From Actinospica durhamensis (GTDB taxonomy: Bacteria > Actinomycetota > Actinomycetes > Streptomycetales > Catenulisporaceae), in assembly GCF_018139695.1 (NCBI RefSeq), contig NZ_JAGSOG010000080.1:1-33064 (forward strand): a stretch of 33,064 nt of DNA. The letters are read 5' to 3'. Position numbers and translations under genes: made by a program. Below, piece after piece: positions 1-18,038 of the stretch; within the stretch, counting starts at the first letter, position 1; every line of letters begins with the position of its first letter. Below the pieces are notes generated by a model. It was not told where the DNA came from, made no database searches, and worked only from the letters and a program-made list of their open reading frames with translations.

Positions 1-1
1 C

Positions 2-85
2 CAACGCCTTCACTCGGGGATCGGCTATGCGACTCCCCTCGAAGCCTACCGAGAGAAGCAGGCGAACCTGACGCTCGCCGCGTGA
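2..85 (+). mobile_element. 3' end of an IS3-family-like transposase (rve integrase C-terminus), partial
   Basis: The first codons of the window read QRLHSGIGYATPLEAYREK and then end at a TGA at 83-85. This matches the typical last 25-30 residues of IS3-family OrfB transposases, where an 'RLHS.LGY.TP' block follows the DDE integrase core and closes the protein. Only the tail is inside the window; the catalytic part and OrfA would lie to the left. The downstream 35-40 bases probably contain the terminal inverted repeat of the element. The family call rests on a short motif, so the exact IS subgroup cannot be named. Confidence 0.7.
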
Positions 86-122
86 TCACACCGCGGGACC
101 AGTGTCCAAAATTCGCGGGGCA
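86..122. repeat. Probable terminal end of the IS element
   Basis: Between the transposase stop and the first sensible codons of the neighbouring TPR gene lies a short non-coding stretch. It ends in ...CGCGGGGCA, so on the minus strand it begins TGCCCCGCGAATTTTGG. IS3-family ends characteristically begin with TG and end with CA, so the boundary is placed at 122. This is an inference: the other end of the element, and any 3-4 bp target duplication, are outside the window. Confidence 0.45.
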
Positions 123-1168
123 GCCCAGTTGGCGCAGGTAGTCCGTGCCTGGATGGTTGTGGGCCAGCAGTGTCAGGTCGATGAGCGCGTCCACATCGCC
201 GGCCCGGTCATCACTGCCGTCGGTGGAAACCGAGGCGCGGTACTGGGCCGCGAGCACCGCTCCGCGCGCCTTGATCGACGCGGGGTCGTTCTCCAGCGTG
301 CGCTCAGCCCACGTGTGGGCGGCGGTGAAGTCCCCGGCGGTGAAGGCGAGGTCGGCGAGGTCGAGGGGAATCAGAGCACTGCTCGGGTCCAGCGCGAACG
401 CGGCGCTCCAGGTGGCAGCCGCGGCCGCCGGGTCTTCGGTATCGCGCTGGGCGTAACCGAGCATGACCAATGTCGACGCAGTGCGGCCCGCGGCGGAATC
501 CTCCAGCGCAAGCGCGGCTTCACACCAGGCCAGGGCCTCCGACGCGACACCCAGACGACGCGCCACCCCGGACAGCGCGCGCAGCACCTCGGCGTCGGCG
601 TCGGCTCGCGCGGCCGCTGTACGGGCCAGGTTCAGCCATGGAGCCAAGATCTCCAGGTGAGCCGACTCGGTGACATAACCGACCGCGTCGGTCACCTGCT
701 TGACCGCCACGACCAGTTGCCGCGTGGGAACCGTCTGGACCGCCTCCGGAGTGAACCAAGGTGCTGCCGCCACGGCCGAACTGGCGCGGCAGCGGTGACC
801 GCGCCCAGCAGCTTCACCGCCACCCCTAGGCGCCCTTCCGCGGCGACCAGAGCCACCGATGCAGCCGCAGCGCCGGTTCCCACCCGCTGGCCGTCCCCCT
901 TGAATAACTCGCGTGCCGCGGGCGGCGAGCCGACGACGGCGACCAGTTCATCGAGCGCTGAATAAATCTCCTGCCAATCGGGAGCGAGATCCAGCGCTCG
1001 GGCCAGGTGAGCGGCGGCGGCAGGCAACTCGCCCGCAGACATATGACGGCGGGCCGCCGCAACGGCACGTGCTGTCGCAGACTCAGCCCCCGGCCTTCGC
1101 TCTACGGCACCGCGCCCGTCAGCCCCCTCACGTAGACCACCGGCACCGCCAGACTCCTCTGCGGACAT
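123..1168 (-). pseudogene. Frameshifted, IS-truncated TPR-like repeat protein
   Basis: A good ribosome site (GAGGAGG, 6 nt spacing) precedes the ATG at 1166-1168. The first frame gives an Ala-rich protein with TPR-like helical pairs (AAAHLARALDLAPDWQEIY, then repeats around ELFKGDG and GRLGVAVKLLGAV). It runs into a stop at 692. From about 770 down to 123 a different minus-strand frame carries on the same style of protein (LARTAAARADADAEVLRAL, ALAWCEAALALEDSAAGR, ATWSAAFALDPSSALIPLDLA, HTWAERTLENDPASIKARGA, ending DYLRQLG). The coding sequence therefore appears to be one gene broken by a one-base indel between about 740 and 830. Its C-terminus is then cut off by the IS element. A sequencing error could explain the frameshift but not the truncation. 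TPR proteins mediate protein-protein contacts; no enzymatic domain is visible and no link to the NRPS cluster is evident. Confidence 0.6.
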
Positions 1169-1239
1169 CGCTGCCTCCTCATGGCTGACGGTGCCGCGAC
1201 GGCAGCATCTCCGGAAAGGATATTGGTCAGCTGGCCTGT

Positions 1240-1253
1240 CCGGCCTCGGCCGG
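1240..1253 (-). terminator. Short GC hairpin downstream of the operon's last gene (possible terminator)
   Basis: The bases CCGGCCTCGGCCGG form a self-complementary stem (CCGGC / GCCGG around a 4-nt loop) about 60 nt past the stop codon of the dioxygenase gene, in the intergenic stretch 1169-1312. There is no T-tract, so it is not a canonical Rho-independent terminator. U-less hairpins are, however, commonly proposed as terminators in high-GC actinomycetes. The rest of 1169-1312 shows nothing recognisable, and no convincing promoter for the TPR gene. Confidence 0.3.
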
Positions 1254-1312
1254 GAAAGCCACGCCGCCGGTCGCGCGGAGTTCCGCCCGTGGCACGCGTG
1301 CGCGGTTGACGC

Positions 1313-2272
1313 TCATCCCGACATGGCCACCAGGACGCGGCGGGGGCCGGTGTAGGGGCGGCGGCCGTGGGCGACGAGCATGTTGTCGATGAGCAGGATG
1401 TCCCCGCGGCGCCATTCGACGTCGACGGCGGCGGCGAGGCCGCACTGCTGGATGTGCTGGATGGCGGCGGCCGGGATCTGGCCGCCGTCGGCGTAGAACA
1501 CGGACTGGGGGAGCTCGTCGGGGCCGAGGATCAGGGCCAGTTCGGCGGCCGCGGTGTCGCCGAGGCCGGCGGGGTGGAACTGGTCCGCCTGGTTGAACCA
1601 GACCTCCTCGCCTGTTCGCGGATGTCTCGCGGTGGCCGGCCTCGTCTGTTCGATCCGCAGGCCCGTCCCCTCGCGCCACTCCCACTGCGCCCCCGCGGCG
1701 CGCAGCAACTCCTCCACCGTGTCGCGATCCTCGCACTCGAAGGTCTGCTGCCAGCTGTTGCCGAACCCGAAGCCGTCGTGCAGGTTCTGGATGTAGCGCA
1801 CGCCCCCGGCGAAAGCCCTGCGGATCTCCGGATCGATCAGCGAGAGCCAGAGCGCGCCGTCGACGACGGGGGTGGCGCCGCCCTCGGCCGCCGGCCGCTC
1901 ACAGTAGAACGCCAGACGTTCGGGCCAACCGCTCGCGTAGGACAGTTCGCTGTGCATCGCGATCGTGAACTCGCTCGGGTACTCCGTCGACGTGTACACG
2001 TTGCGGCCGACCTTCGTGCGCGGCGAGGTGCCGTGGACGTAGGGCAGCCGGTTGGGCAGCAGTGCGTCGAGCACCGGATCGAGGCGGTCCGGGCCGACGT
2101 CGAATCCGCGCAGGACCAGGGCCTTCGCGGAGGTCAGCAGGGGCTCCACGTCGCCGAGTTCGGACAGGTACCGGGCGAGGCCGGTCTCGGTCGGCTCGAC
2201 CCCGGCGCCCTCCGGAGTGATCTCGAGCGGCTTCCACGTCTCGGCCGGGCCCTCGGTCCAGATCTCAGTCAT
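1313..2272 (-). CDS. TauD/TfdA (SyrP-like) Fe(II)/2-oxoglutarate-dependent dioxygenase
   Basis: The 319-residue product has the TauD/TfdA family layout. An iron-binding H-x-E pair sits at His107/Glu109 in TIAMHSELSYA, and the distal His is His302 in MLVAHGRRPY. Arginines at 311-312 probably bind the 2-oxoglutarate carboxylate. Glu in place of Asp in the HxD/E motif is typical of the subgroup that hydroxylates amino acids for peptide synthetases (VioC, AsnO); SyrP-type enzymes act on carrier-bound Asp. The start is well supported: GGAGGTG lies 7 nt before the ATG, and the gene overlaps the upstream decarboxylase subunit by 8 nt. It is the last gene of the operon. Two Asp/Asn-like A domains in NRPS3 make beta-hydroxylation of Asp the simplest proposal. 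A role on a sulfonate or other small substrate, as in true TauD, cannot be excluded. Confidence 0.88.
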   Translation of the reverse strand: MTEIWTEGPAETWKPLEITPEGAGVEPTETGLARYLSELGDVEPLLTSAKALVLRGFDVGPDRLDPVLDALLPNRLPYVHGTSPRTKVGRNVYTSTEYPSEFTIAMHSELSYASGWPERLAFYCERPAAEGGATPVVDGALWLSLIDPEIRRAFAGGVRYIQNLHDGFGFGNSWQQTFECEDRDTVEELLRAAGAQWEWREGTGLRIEQTRPATARHPRTGEEVWFNQADQFHPAGLGDTAAAELALILGPDELPQSVFYADGGQIPAAAIQHIQQCGLAAAVDVEWRRGDILLIDNMLVAHGRRPYTGPRRVLVAMSG

Positions 2273-2903
2273 AGGTGGACACCTCCGGGTGTGCGCTGCG
2301 GGTGGGTCTCGAACCGGCGCTGCGTCGTGCGGACACGTACTCGGTGAAGCGGCGGGCGTGTTCGGCGAGCCGGTCGTCGACGCGCGGCGGCGCGGGGGCC
2401 CGGTCCGGTTCGACCAGACATCTGATGAACACGGGGGAGGAGGCTACGGGGGGAACGGATGGAGCCCCGGCCTCGGCGCGCAGCAGGTCGCGCAGCGCTT
2501 GCGGGTCGCCGACGGTGTACGTGCGCCGGCAGCCGGCCGCCTCGGCCCATCCGCACAGGTCGACCCCGCCGGCGTTCGTGCGCTGGCCGCCGGTCGAGGC
2601 GTAGGCGCCGTCGTCGAGTACCAGGTGGATCAGCGGCAGGCCGCCGGCGGCGTCGAGGCACAGCATGCCGCCGGGGTTCATCAGGACGCTGCCGTCCCCG
2701 TCGAGGACCAGGGTCATCTCGCCGGTGGCGAGGGCGAGACCCGCGCCGAGCGAGAGGGCGAGGCCCATCGAGCCGGTCATGTAGAAGTGGTTGGGCCGCT
2801 CGCCCAGGCCCGCGCCGATCCGGGAGGTGTACCCCGTGGTGAAAATCGTCGGTACGGTCGGGAGCGCGGCGAGCGCCTCGGCTATCGCTCTCGTCTTGTC
2901 CAT
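2265..2903 (-). CDS. Sulfopyruvate/phosphonopyruvate decarboxylase-like enzyme, beta (TPP-binding) subunit
   Basis: This 212-residue protein is the C-terminal, thiamine-diphosphate-binding half of a split decarboxylase. It carries the GDGS...N cofactor motif at residues 69-76 (LDGDGSVLMNPGG) and the TGSMGLALSLGAGLA block found in ComE and in the C-terminal half of phosphonopyruvate decarboxylases such as Fom2. With the adjacent alpha subunit it should decarboxylate a short acidic 2-oxo acid to an aldehyde. The ATG at 2903 is used here. A GTG at 2915 would give a 4-nt overlap (GTGA) with the alpha gene and has GGAG just upstream, so the protein may be four residues longer at its start. No PEP mutase is visible in the window, so a phosphonate substrate is not supported by context; sulfopyruvate or another oxo acid is possible. 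Confidence 0.85.
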   Translation of the reverse strand: MDKTRAIAEALAALPTVPTIFTTGYTSRIGAGLGERPNHFYMTGSMGLALSLGAGLALATGEMTLVLDGDGSVLMNPGGMLCLDAAGGLPLIHLVLDDGAYASTGGQRTNAGGVDLCGWAEAAGCRRTYTVGDPQALRDLLRAEAGAPSVPPVASSPVFIRCLVEPDRAPAPPRVDDRLAEHARRFTEYVSARRSAGSRPTRSAHPEVSTYD

Positions 2904-2911
2904 CGGGGTTC

Positions 2912-3433
2912 TCACGCACTCCAACCGAACTCGTCCGGACGTACCAGCAGGGCATATGGTCTGCGCTCGGTCCGCAGCACCTTCGCGACGCGTGCCAGCT
3001 GCTCGGCCACGTCGGACGTGGCGAGGTACTCGTGTTCCAAGCCCAGTCCCCGCAGGATCGGCTCGGTCAGGCGGCCCATGCCCAGGTTCTCCGTGGTGGT
3101 GTCCGGCGCGGTGCCGCGCATGCTGACGATGAGCAGGATCGGGATCTGGTACGGCAGCACCAGCGAGGCCAGGGCGTTGACGCACTGGCCGAAGCCCGAG
3201 TTCTGCATCAGCACCGTCGCCGGGCGCCCGCTCAGGGCCACACCGGCGGCGAGTCCCACGGCGTTGTCCTCACGGGCGACGACGCGGTAGTCGGCGCCCG
3301 CTTCCAGCAGGCCGAGCAGGGGCGAGAGGATCCCGCACGGCGTGCCGAAGTACGGGCCGAGGTCCTGGGCGAGGAGGGCTTCGAAGGCGGCACCGGCTGC
3401 GGCCGGGGCGGAGGCGTCGGCGGAGGTGGGCAT
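2912..3433 (-). CDS. Sulfopyruvate/phosphonopyruvate decarboxylase-like enzyme, alpha (Pyr-domain) subunit
   Basis: The 173-residue product matches the N-terminal pyrimidine-binding domain of ThDP decarboxylases of the ComD/Ppd type. The conserved Glu that activates the cofactor is Glu55 in AREDNAVGLAAG. The family signature MQNSGFGQCVNAL follows at residues 76-88 (compare MQNSGLGN in sulfopyruvate and phosphonopyruvate decarboxylases). The start ATG at 3431-3433 has GAGGAAG directly upstream. The split into two genes resembles ComD/ComE of coenzyme M biosynthesis rather than the single-chain Fom2-type enzyme. It lies 71 nt after the flavin monooxygenase gene and runs directly into the beta subunit. 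Substrate is not determinable from sequence alone. Confidence 0.85.
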   Translation of the reverse strand: MPTSADASAPAAAGAAFEALLAQDLGPYFGTPCGILSPLLGLLEAGADYRVVAREDNAVGLAAGVALSGRPATVLMQNSGFGQCVNALASLVLPYQIPILLIVSMRGTAPDTTTENLGMGRLTEPILRGLGLEHEYLATSDVAEQLARVAKVLRTERRPYALLVRPDEFGWSA

Positions 3434-3504
3434 CTCTTCCTCGGTGCGGGTCGATCCGGGTGACGATCCGTGGGGAGCCGTGGCGCGCATCGCGTGCATC
3501 GGCG

Positions 3505-4395
3505 TCAACCCGCCGAATCGGCCGGAAGAGTGGCGGCGATCCGCTCCAGGGTCGCCCGGGCGCCGACGAACGGGGGTTGCGTGCGGGGGAAGGGCACCAC
3601 CATGTCGGTGATCCCGGCCTCCTCGAATCGCCCGACCGCATCTTCGAAGGCGGCGACGGAGCGCAGGGGCGGTTCCTCGCGGTTGACGTTGAGCAGCAGT
3701 GTGCGCAGCGTGCCCGGATCCCGGCCCTCCCGCTCGCACGCCTCCCGCAGGCGGGCGACTTGCCCGGCGACGAGCTTCGGGTCGGCCGCGGGGGCGATGA
3801 GGCCGGGGGCCGGGGAGGTGCCGTTGGTGACCCAGTACTCGGCGTGCCTGGCGGCGAGGCGCATGCCGCGCGGGCCGGTCGCGCCGATCGCGAACGGCAG
3901 CCGGGGCCGGGTCCCGGCCGCCGGGTCCACGTGTGCTTCCTCGGCCGCGTAGTACCTGCCCTGATAGCTGGTCACCGGGGCGCTCAACAGCAGGTCGGAG
4001 AGCTCGACGAACTCCGCGAACCGCCCGGCGCGCTCGGCGGCGGTCCACGCCCGCCCGCCCAGCACGCGGGCGTCGGCGCCGCCCGCTCCGGCGCCGAGTC
4101 CCAGGATGAACCGGCCCCCGCTGATGTCGTCGAGGGTGAGCGCCTCCTTGGCCAGCGGCACCGGGTGGCGGAAGTTCGGCGTGGCGAGCAGGGTGCCGAG
4201 GCGGATCCGGCGGGTGACGGCCGCTGCCGCGGTGAGCGTGGGGATCGCGCTGTACCAGGTCTTGCCGATCAGATCCCGCCAGGCGATGTGGTCGTAGGTC
4301 CAGGCGTGGGCGAAGCCGAGCTCGTCCGCGCCGCGCCAGTCCTCGCGGGCCTCGCGCCAGCCGGCGGCGGGCAGGATCAGTACTCCGATGCGCAC
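3505..4395 (-). CDS. LLM-class flavin-dependent oxidoreductase (luciferase-like monooxygenase)
   Basis: The 296-residue protein begins at a GTG (4393-4395) with GAGGG about 9 nt upstream. It shows the luciferase-like TIM-barrel signatures: an N-terminal first strand MRIGVLILP, the ELGFAHAWTYDHIAW block, IRLGTLLATPNFRHPVPLAKEA, and SGGRFILGLGAG. These place it in the bacterial luciferase superfamily, which uses reduced FMN or F420 to oxidise small molecules and includes alkanesulfonate monooxygenase SsuD. Many members act as tailoring oxygenases in natural-product clusters. It sits between the PLP enzyme (34 nt gap) and the decarboxylase subunits, inside the operon. Whether it uses FMN or F420, and what it oxidises, cannot be read from the sequence. 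Confidence 0.85.
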   Translation of the reverse strand: MRIGVLILPAAGWREAREDWRGADELGFAHAWTYDHIAWRDLIGKTWYSAIPTLTAAAAVTRRIRLGTLLATPNFRHPVPLAKEALTLDDISGGRFILGLGAGAGGADARVLGGRAWTAAERAGRFAEFVELSDLLLSAPVTSYQGRYYAAEEAHVDPAAGTRPRLPFAIGATGPRGMRLAARHAEYWVTNGTSPAPGLIAPAADPKLVAGQVARLREACEREGRDPGTLRTLLLNVNREEPPLRSVAAFEDAVGRFEEAGITDMVVPFPRTQPPFVGARATLERIAATLPADSAG

Positions 4396-4429
4396 CGCGG
4401 CTCACCCTCTCGCCGCGTCGTCCGGTCCG

Positions 4430-5818
4430 TCACGGCGCGAGCTCGCGGGCCAGGTCGGCGGCGGTGGCCACGGGACGGACGGCCGTGCCGAGCGGCGTAT
4501 AGTGCTCCGCGGTGTACCAGCCGGATCCGTGCACCACCAGTTCGTGGTCCGGCTTGATCAGGCTTCTGTCGATCGCGTTGAACGCCCCGGTCATGGCCAT
4601 CACCAGGGACCGCTCGTGCAGGGCGGCGAAGTCCCGCGGCAGCGCGACTCCGGCTTCGGCCAGCAGTTCCCGGATCAGCGGGTAGCGTTCGCGGCATTCC
4701 CGGCCGGAGACCACGATTCCGTCCCCGCCGTGCCGGGCGATGATGTCGTTCATCAGCGGCGAGGTGGCCGGCCGGTGCGTGTAGAACGTCGGGTCGAGCA
4801 GTTCGTCCGGGTCTTCGGTCACGCTCGGGAAGTGCGCGTCGGCGTCCTGATGGTAGAGCCCGTCGGCCTGTTCGAGCCGGTACGCGGGCAGCCCGGTCCG
4901 CTCGAAGCCGCCGGAACGCAGGCTCAGCACCATGTCCGGCGTGGACAGGTGCTGCACCAGCAGGGAGTGCGGGCGCCGGGCGATGTCGGAGAGCCCCGAC
5001 CGCTCCAGGTACTGCCGGCCCCGGTGGTAGCCCAGCAGGCCGAAGGCGCTCGAGACGGCGTGCACGTGGGTCCGCGCGGCGGCGGCTTGGTCCACCGGGT
5101 GGACGTCGTGCTCGAACAGGGCCCTGGCGACGTCCGCGAGCAGGTAGTTGTTCAGCTCAAGCGAGAACCACAGCAGCGCGCCCGTCCGCTCGTGGATCCG
5201 CGCCGCGTACGTGTCGACGAACTCGCGGCCGAGCGCCTTGACGTCCTCGGCCCGGGGCGAGTCGAGCGTGCACAGCGGGTTGAGGGCAGCGAGTTCCGGA
5301 TCCCGGCTCAGGCCGTCCTGGCGCAGTTTCGCCGCGGAGCTGTGCGGCGCCAGGACCATGATACGCAGCTGGTCCGGCGTCACCAGGCCGGCGCGGATCG
5401 CGCGATGCACCGCGTCGCGCAGGGCGGTGCCCTTGTTGCCCGAGGTCGGCGAGAAGATCACCAGCGGTCGGCCGGTCGTGCGGATGTGCTCGACCGCCCG
5501 CGCCACGATCAGCAGAGACGGGAAGGTCTTGGTGGTGTTCGTGCCCGGATTCAGGGCGAGGTCCAGCAGGTGCAGACGCTGGTCGCGGTACTCGCCGGCA
5601 CCGCGCCATCGCACCCGGGCGACCTCGAGGAACTCCCGGACCTGCGCGGTCGGCTCGGGCAGCGCGAACGCGGGCACGCAGGTGCCGGGCGCGGCGGACG
5701 CGGCGCGCGGGACGGCGTCGAACTCCTCGGCGACCTCGCGCAGCGTGTCGTAGTAGTCGATCAGGAGGTTCGCGGTGCCTTCAGGGGCGGCGGAGACCGC
5801 GGGTCGGCTGTGGGTCAT
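4430..5818 (-). CDS. PLP-dependent fold-type II enzyme, threonine/cysteate-synthase-like (probably DUF6002 family)
   Basis: The 462-residue protein is not a standard housekeeping enzyme but has threonine-synthase-like landmarks in order. A candidate Schiff-base lysine is Lys97 in NPGTNTTKTFPS. The substrate/phosphate loop TSGNKGTAL is at 125-133 (compare SSGNTGAAL). This is followed by LAPHSSAAKLRQ (compare VPxxxSPAKLxQ of threonine synthases). Such enzymes do beta- or gamma-replacement or elimination on amino acids; cysteate synthase, a relative, makes cysteate from phosphoserine and sulfite. I recall similar actinobacterial proteins being labelled DUF6002, but cannot confirm that here. It starts 6 nt after the NRPS3 stop codon and heads the accessory set. 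The second half (from about residue 240) resembles nothing I can name. Function is inferred, not established. Confidence 0.65.
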   Translation of the reverse strand: MTHSRPAVSAAPEGTANLLIDYYDTLREVAEEFDAVPRAASAAPGTCVPAFALPEPTAQVREFLEVARVRWRGAGEYRDQRLHLLDLALNPGTNTTKTFPSLLIVARAVEHIRTTGRPLVIFSPTSGNKGTALRDAVHRAIRAGLVTPDQLRIMVLAPHSSAAKLRQDGLSRDPELAALNPLCTLDSPRAEDVKALGREFVDTYAARIHERTGALLWFSLELNNYLLADVARALFEHDVHPVDQAAAARTHVHAVSSAFGLLGYHRGRQYLERSGLSDIARRPHSLLVQHLSTPDMVLSLRSGGFERTGLPAYRLEQADGLYHQDADAHFPSVTEDPDELLDPTFYTHRPATSPLMNDIIARHGGDGIVVSGRECRERYPLIRELLAEAGVALPRDFAALHERSLVMAMTGAFNAIDRSLIKPDHELVVHGSGWYTAEHYTPLGTAVRPVATAADLARELAP

Positions 5819-5824
5819 GGCGTT

Positions 5825-16381
<10,557 letters not shown>

Positions 16382-16445
16382 TCCGGGAGGTTCGGCGGAC
16401 GGGGTGGTCGGCGGCCGGGCGGGGTGCGGCCGGCGCGCGGCGGAA

Positions 16446-18038
16446 TCAGTGCCGCGCCGCGCGCAGCCGGGTCCAGTCCTCGATCGTCGGACGCTCGAGC
16501 ATGTCCGAGTACTGAACGGGATCGCCGTCCCGGTTCCACCGGCCGGCCAAGGTCATGATCTCGAGCGAGGTGATGCCCTGCAGCGTCAGGTTCTCCCGCA
16601 CGTCGAGGTCCTCGGGCTCCAGCTCCAGCAGCCCGGCGACCTCGGCCCTGATCCCCTCGGCCACCCGGGTCCGCTCGGCGTCCTCGGCCGGCGCGGGTGC
16701 GCCGTCCATCGCGACGGGCACGATGTACCGGGCGACACTCTGCAGCTTCTCGCAGGTCTCTTCGAACTCCCGCTCCGGTGTCGAAAGCGCGACGACTCCG
16801 GCGCCCGCGCGCAGCCAGGTGCGCCCCTCGGCCCGGTAGACCGCCCGCAGCACCAGCGCCGCGTCGAGCACACCCGTGTGATCCACACTCAGCACGGCAC
16901 CGCTGTAGAGCCCGCGGGGGCCCGGCTCGTGTGCCTGGATCTGCCGGTAGGCGGCGGCCTTCGGGATGCCCGACGCGGTGATCGACGGGAACAGCGCTTC
17001 GAAGGCGTCCCACGGTCCGCGTCCCCGCGGCAGCACGCCGCTGATGCGGGAACCGAGGTGCTGGACGCTGCCGCGTTCCTTGACCTCGAGGAATTCCTCG
17101 ACCACGGACGACTCGGTACCGCACAGTCCGGCCATCTCCTCGTGCACCGCCTTGACCGAGATCGCGTGCTCGAAGATCTCCTTCTCGTCGGACAGCAGAT
17201 CGGCCCGGGCGCGGGCGGTGGCCTCGGGGTCGGCGAGCATCGCCCTGGTGCCGGCCAGGGGCTGCGCCGTCACCCGGCCGCCGCGTTCCACGGACACGAC
17301 GATCTCCGGGCTGAAGCCGGTGGCCTCCAGCCCGCCGATACGCAGCAGGAAGGAGCGGGCCGGGTCGTTGTTCCGGCGGCCCTCGAGATAGGTGGCCGGC
17401 AGGTCCACGTCCGTGGCCAGCGGGACGACGCGGGAGAGGATCACCTTCTGCAGCTCGCCGGCCCGGATGGAGGAGACGGCGGCGCGCACCGCGGCCCGGT
17501 ACGCGTCCGCGCCGTCCCGGTCCACCGGCACGGGTGTGGCCGCACGGTCCGGCTCCGCGTCGTCCAGGCCCGCCAGCAGTGCCGCCACCGCGTCCAGGCG
17601 GCCGGGGTCGGCGCCGCGCACCTGTGCCGCCGCGCCGTCGAAGACGATTTCGGTCTCCGGCACCATCAGCCGCAGCAGCGGCCGCGGGCCGAGGGTCCGG
17701 TGCAGCGGGCCGCCGGCGTGGCAGAGCTCGAAGTCGGCGGTGCCGTAGGCGCGCCAGTCCTCGATCTCCAGTTCCGCCAGGACCCGCTCAAGGACCGGGT
17801 AGGGGCTCTGCTCCCACTGCTCCACGCGTGCGCTCACCGGGCCTGCCCCGCTCACCCGGACCGTGTCGCGGTCCACGGTGACGAGGGCCGCGGCGCCCAG
17901 GGCGAAGCGGTAGCCCGCGGCGTCCTCGTAGCCGACGTACTCCTCGTCGGCGAACCTGCGGGCCAGGCCGGCGAGCAGCCGCGCCGGTCGCGCGGCGAGC
18001 GGGACGGTGCGGTGCCCGTATCGGATCCGGTCAGCCAT
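16446..18038 (-). CDS. Salicylate synthase (MbtI/Irp9-type) fused to a C-terminal aryl carrier protein domain
   Basis: Residues 1-445 form a chorismate-utilising enzyme of the salicylate-synthase subfamily. Visible landmarks are the catalytic Lys198 in [17 protein letters not shown] at 260-266, [39 protein letters not shown] and the terminal [18 protein letters not shown]. MbtI enzymes make salicylate from chorismate via isochorismate in one active site, which fits the absence of isochorismatase and dihydrodihydroxybenzoate dehydrogenase genes. From about 455 to 525 comes an extra carrier domain of the EntB ArCP type ([15 protein letters not shown], then GITSLEIM with Ser491 as phosphopantetheine site, then RPTIEDW). 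MbtI itself is about 450 residues, so the extra 80 residues are this domain. The ATG at 18038 overlaps the ligase stop by 8 nt. The carrier presumably receives salicyl-AMP and feeds NRPS1. Confidence 0.92.
   Translation of the reverse strand: MADRIRYGHRTVPLAARPARLLAGLARRFADEEYVGYEDAAGYRFALGAAALVTVDRDTVRVSGAGPVSARVEQWEQSPYPVLERVLAELEIEDWRAYGTADFELCHAGGPLHRTLGPRPLLRLMVPETEIVFDGAAAQVRGADPGRLDAVAALLAGLDDAEPDRAATPVPVDRDGADAYRAAVRAAVSSIRAGELQKVILSRVVPLATDVDLPATYLEGRRNNDPARSFLLRIGGLEATGFSPEIVVSVERGGRVTAQPLAGTRAMLADPEATARARADLLSDEKEIFEHAISVKAVHEEMAGLCGTESSVVEEFLEVKERGSVQHLGSRISGVLPRGRGPWDAFEALFPSITASGIPKAAAYRQIQAHEPGPRGLYSGAVLSVDHTGVLDAALVLRAVYRAEGRTWLRAGAGVVALSTPEREFEETCEKLQSVARYIVPVAMDGAPAPAEDAERTRVAEGIRAEVAGLLELEPEDLDVRENLTLQGITSLEIMTLAGRWNRDGDPVQYSDMLERPTIEDWTRLRAARH

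Noticed and set aside
102-965. A plus-strand 287-codon open frame
   Set aside because: It is opposite the TPR-like frames and has no recognisable domain. The minus-strand frames have TPR-like repeats and a good ribosome site.
1227-1736. A 169-codon open frame overlapping the dioxygenase gene
   Set aside because: It is Arg/His-rich low-complexity sequence antiphase to a gene with intact catalytic motifs, as expected from high-GC DNA.
2265-3433. Phosphonate biosynthesis, because of the phosphonopyruvate-decarboxylase-like subunits
   Set aside because: No PEP mutase (the committed phosphonate enzyme) is present in the window, and the split subunits resemble ComDE at least as well. It is kept only as an alternative.
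2912-4405. A 497-codon open frame spanning the decarboxylase alpha gene and most of the flavin monooxygenase gene
   Set aside because: Only its last 173 residues are a real protein. The upstream part is an Arg/Pro-rich antiframe of the luciferase-like gene, which has a clear family match in another frame.
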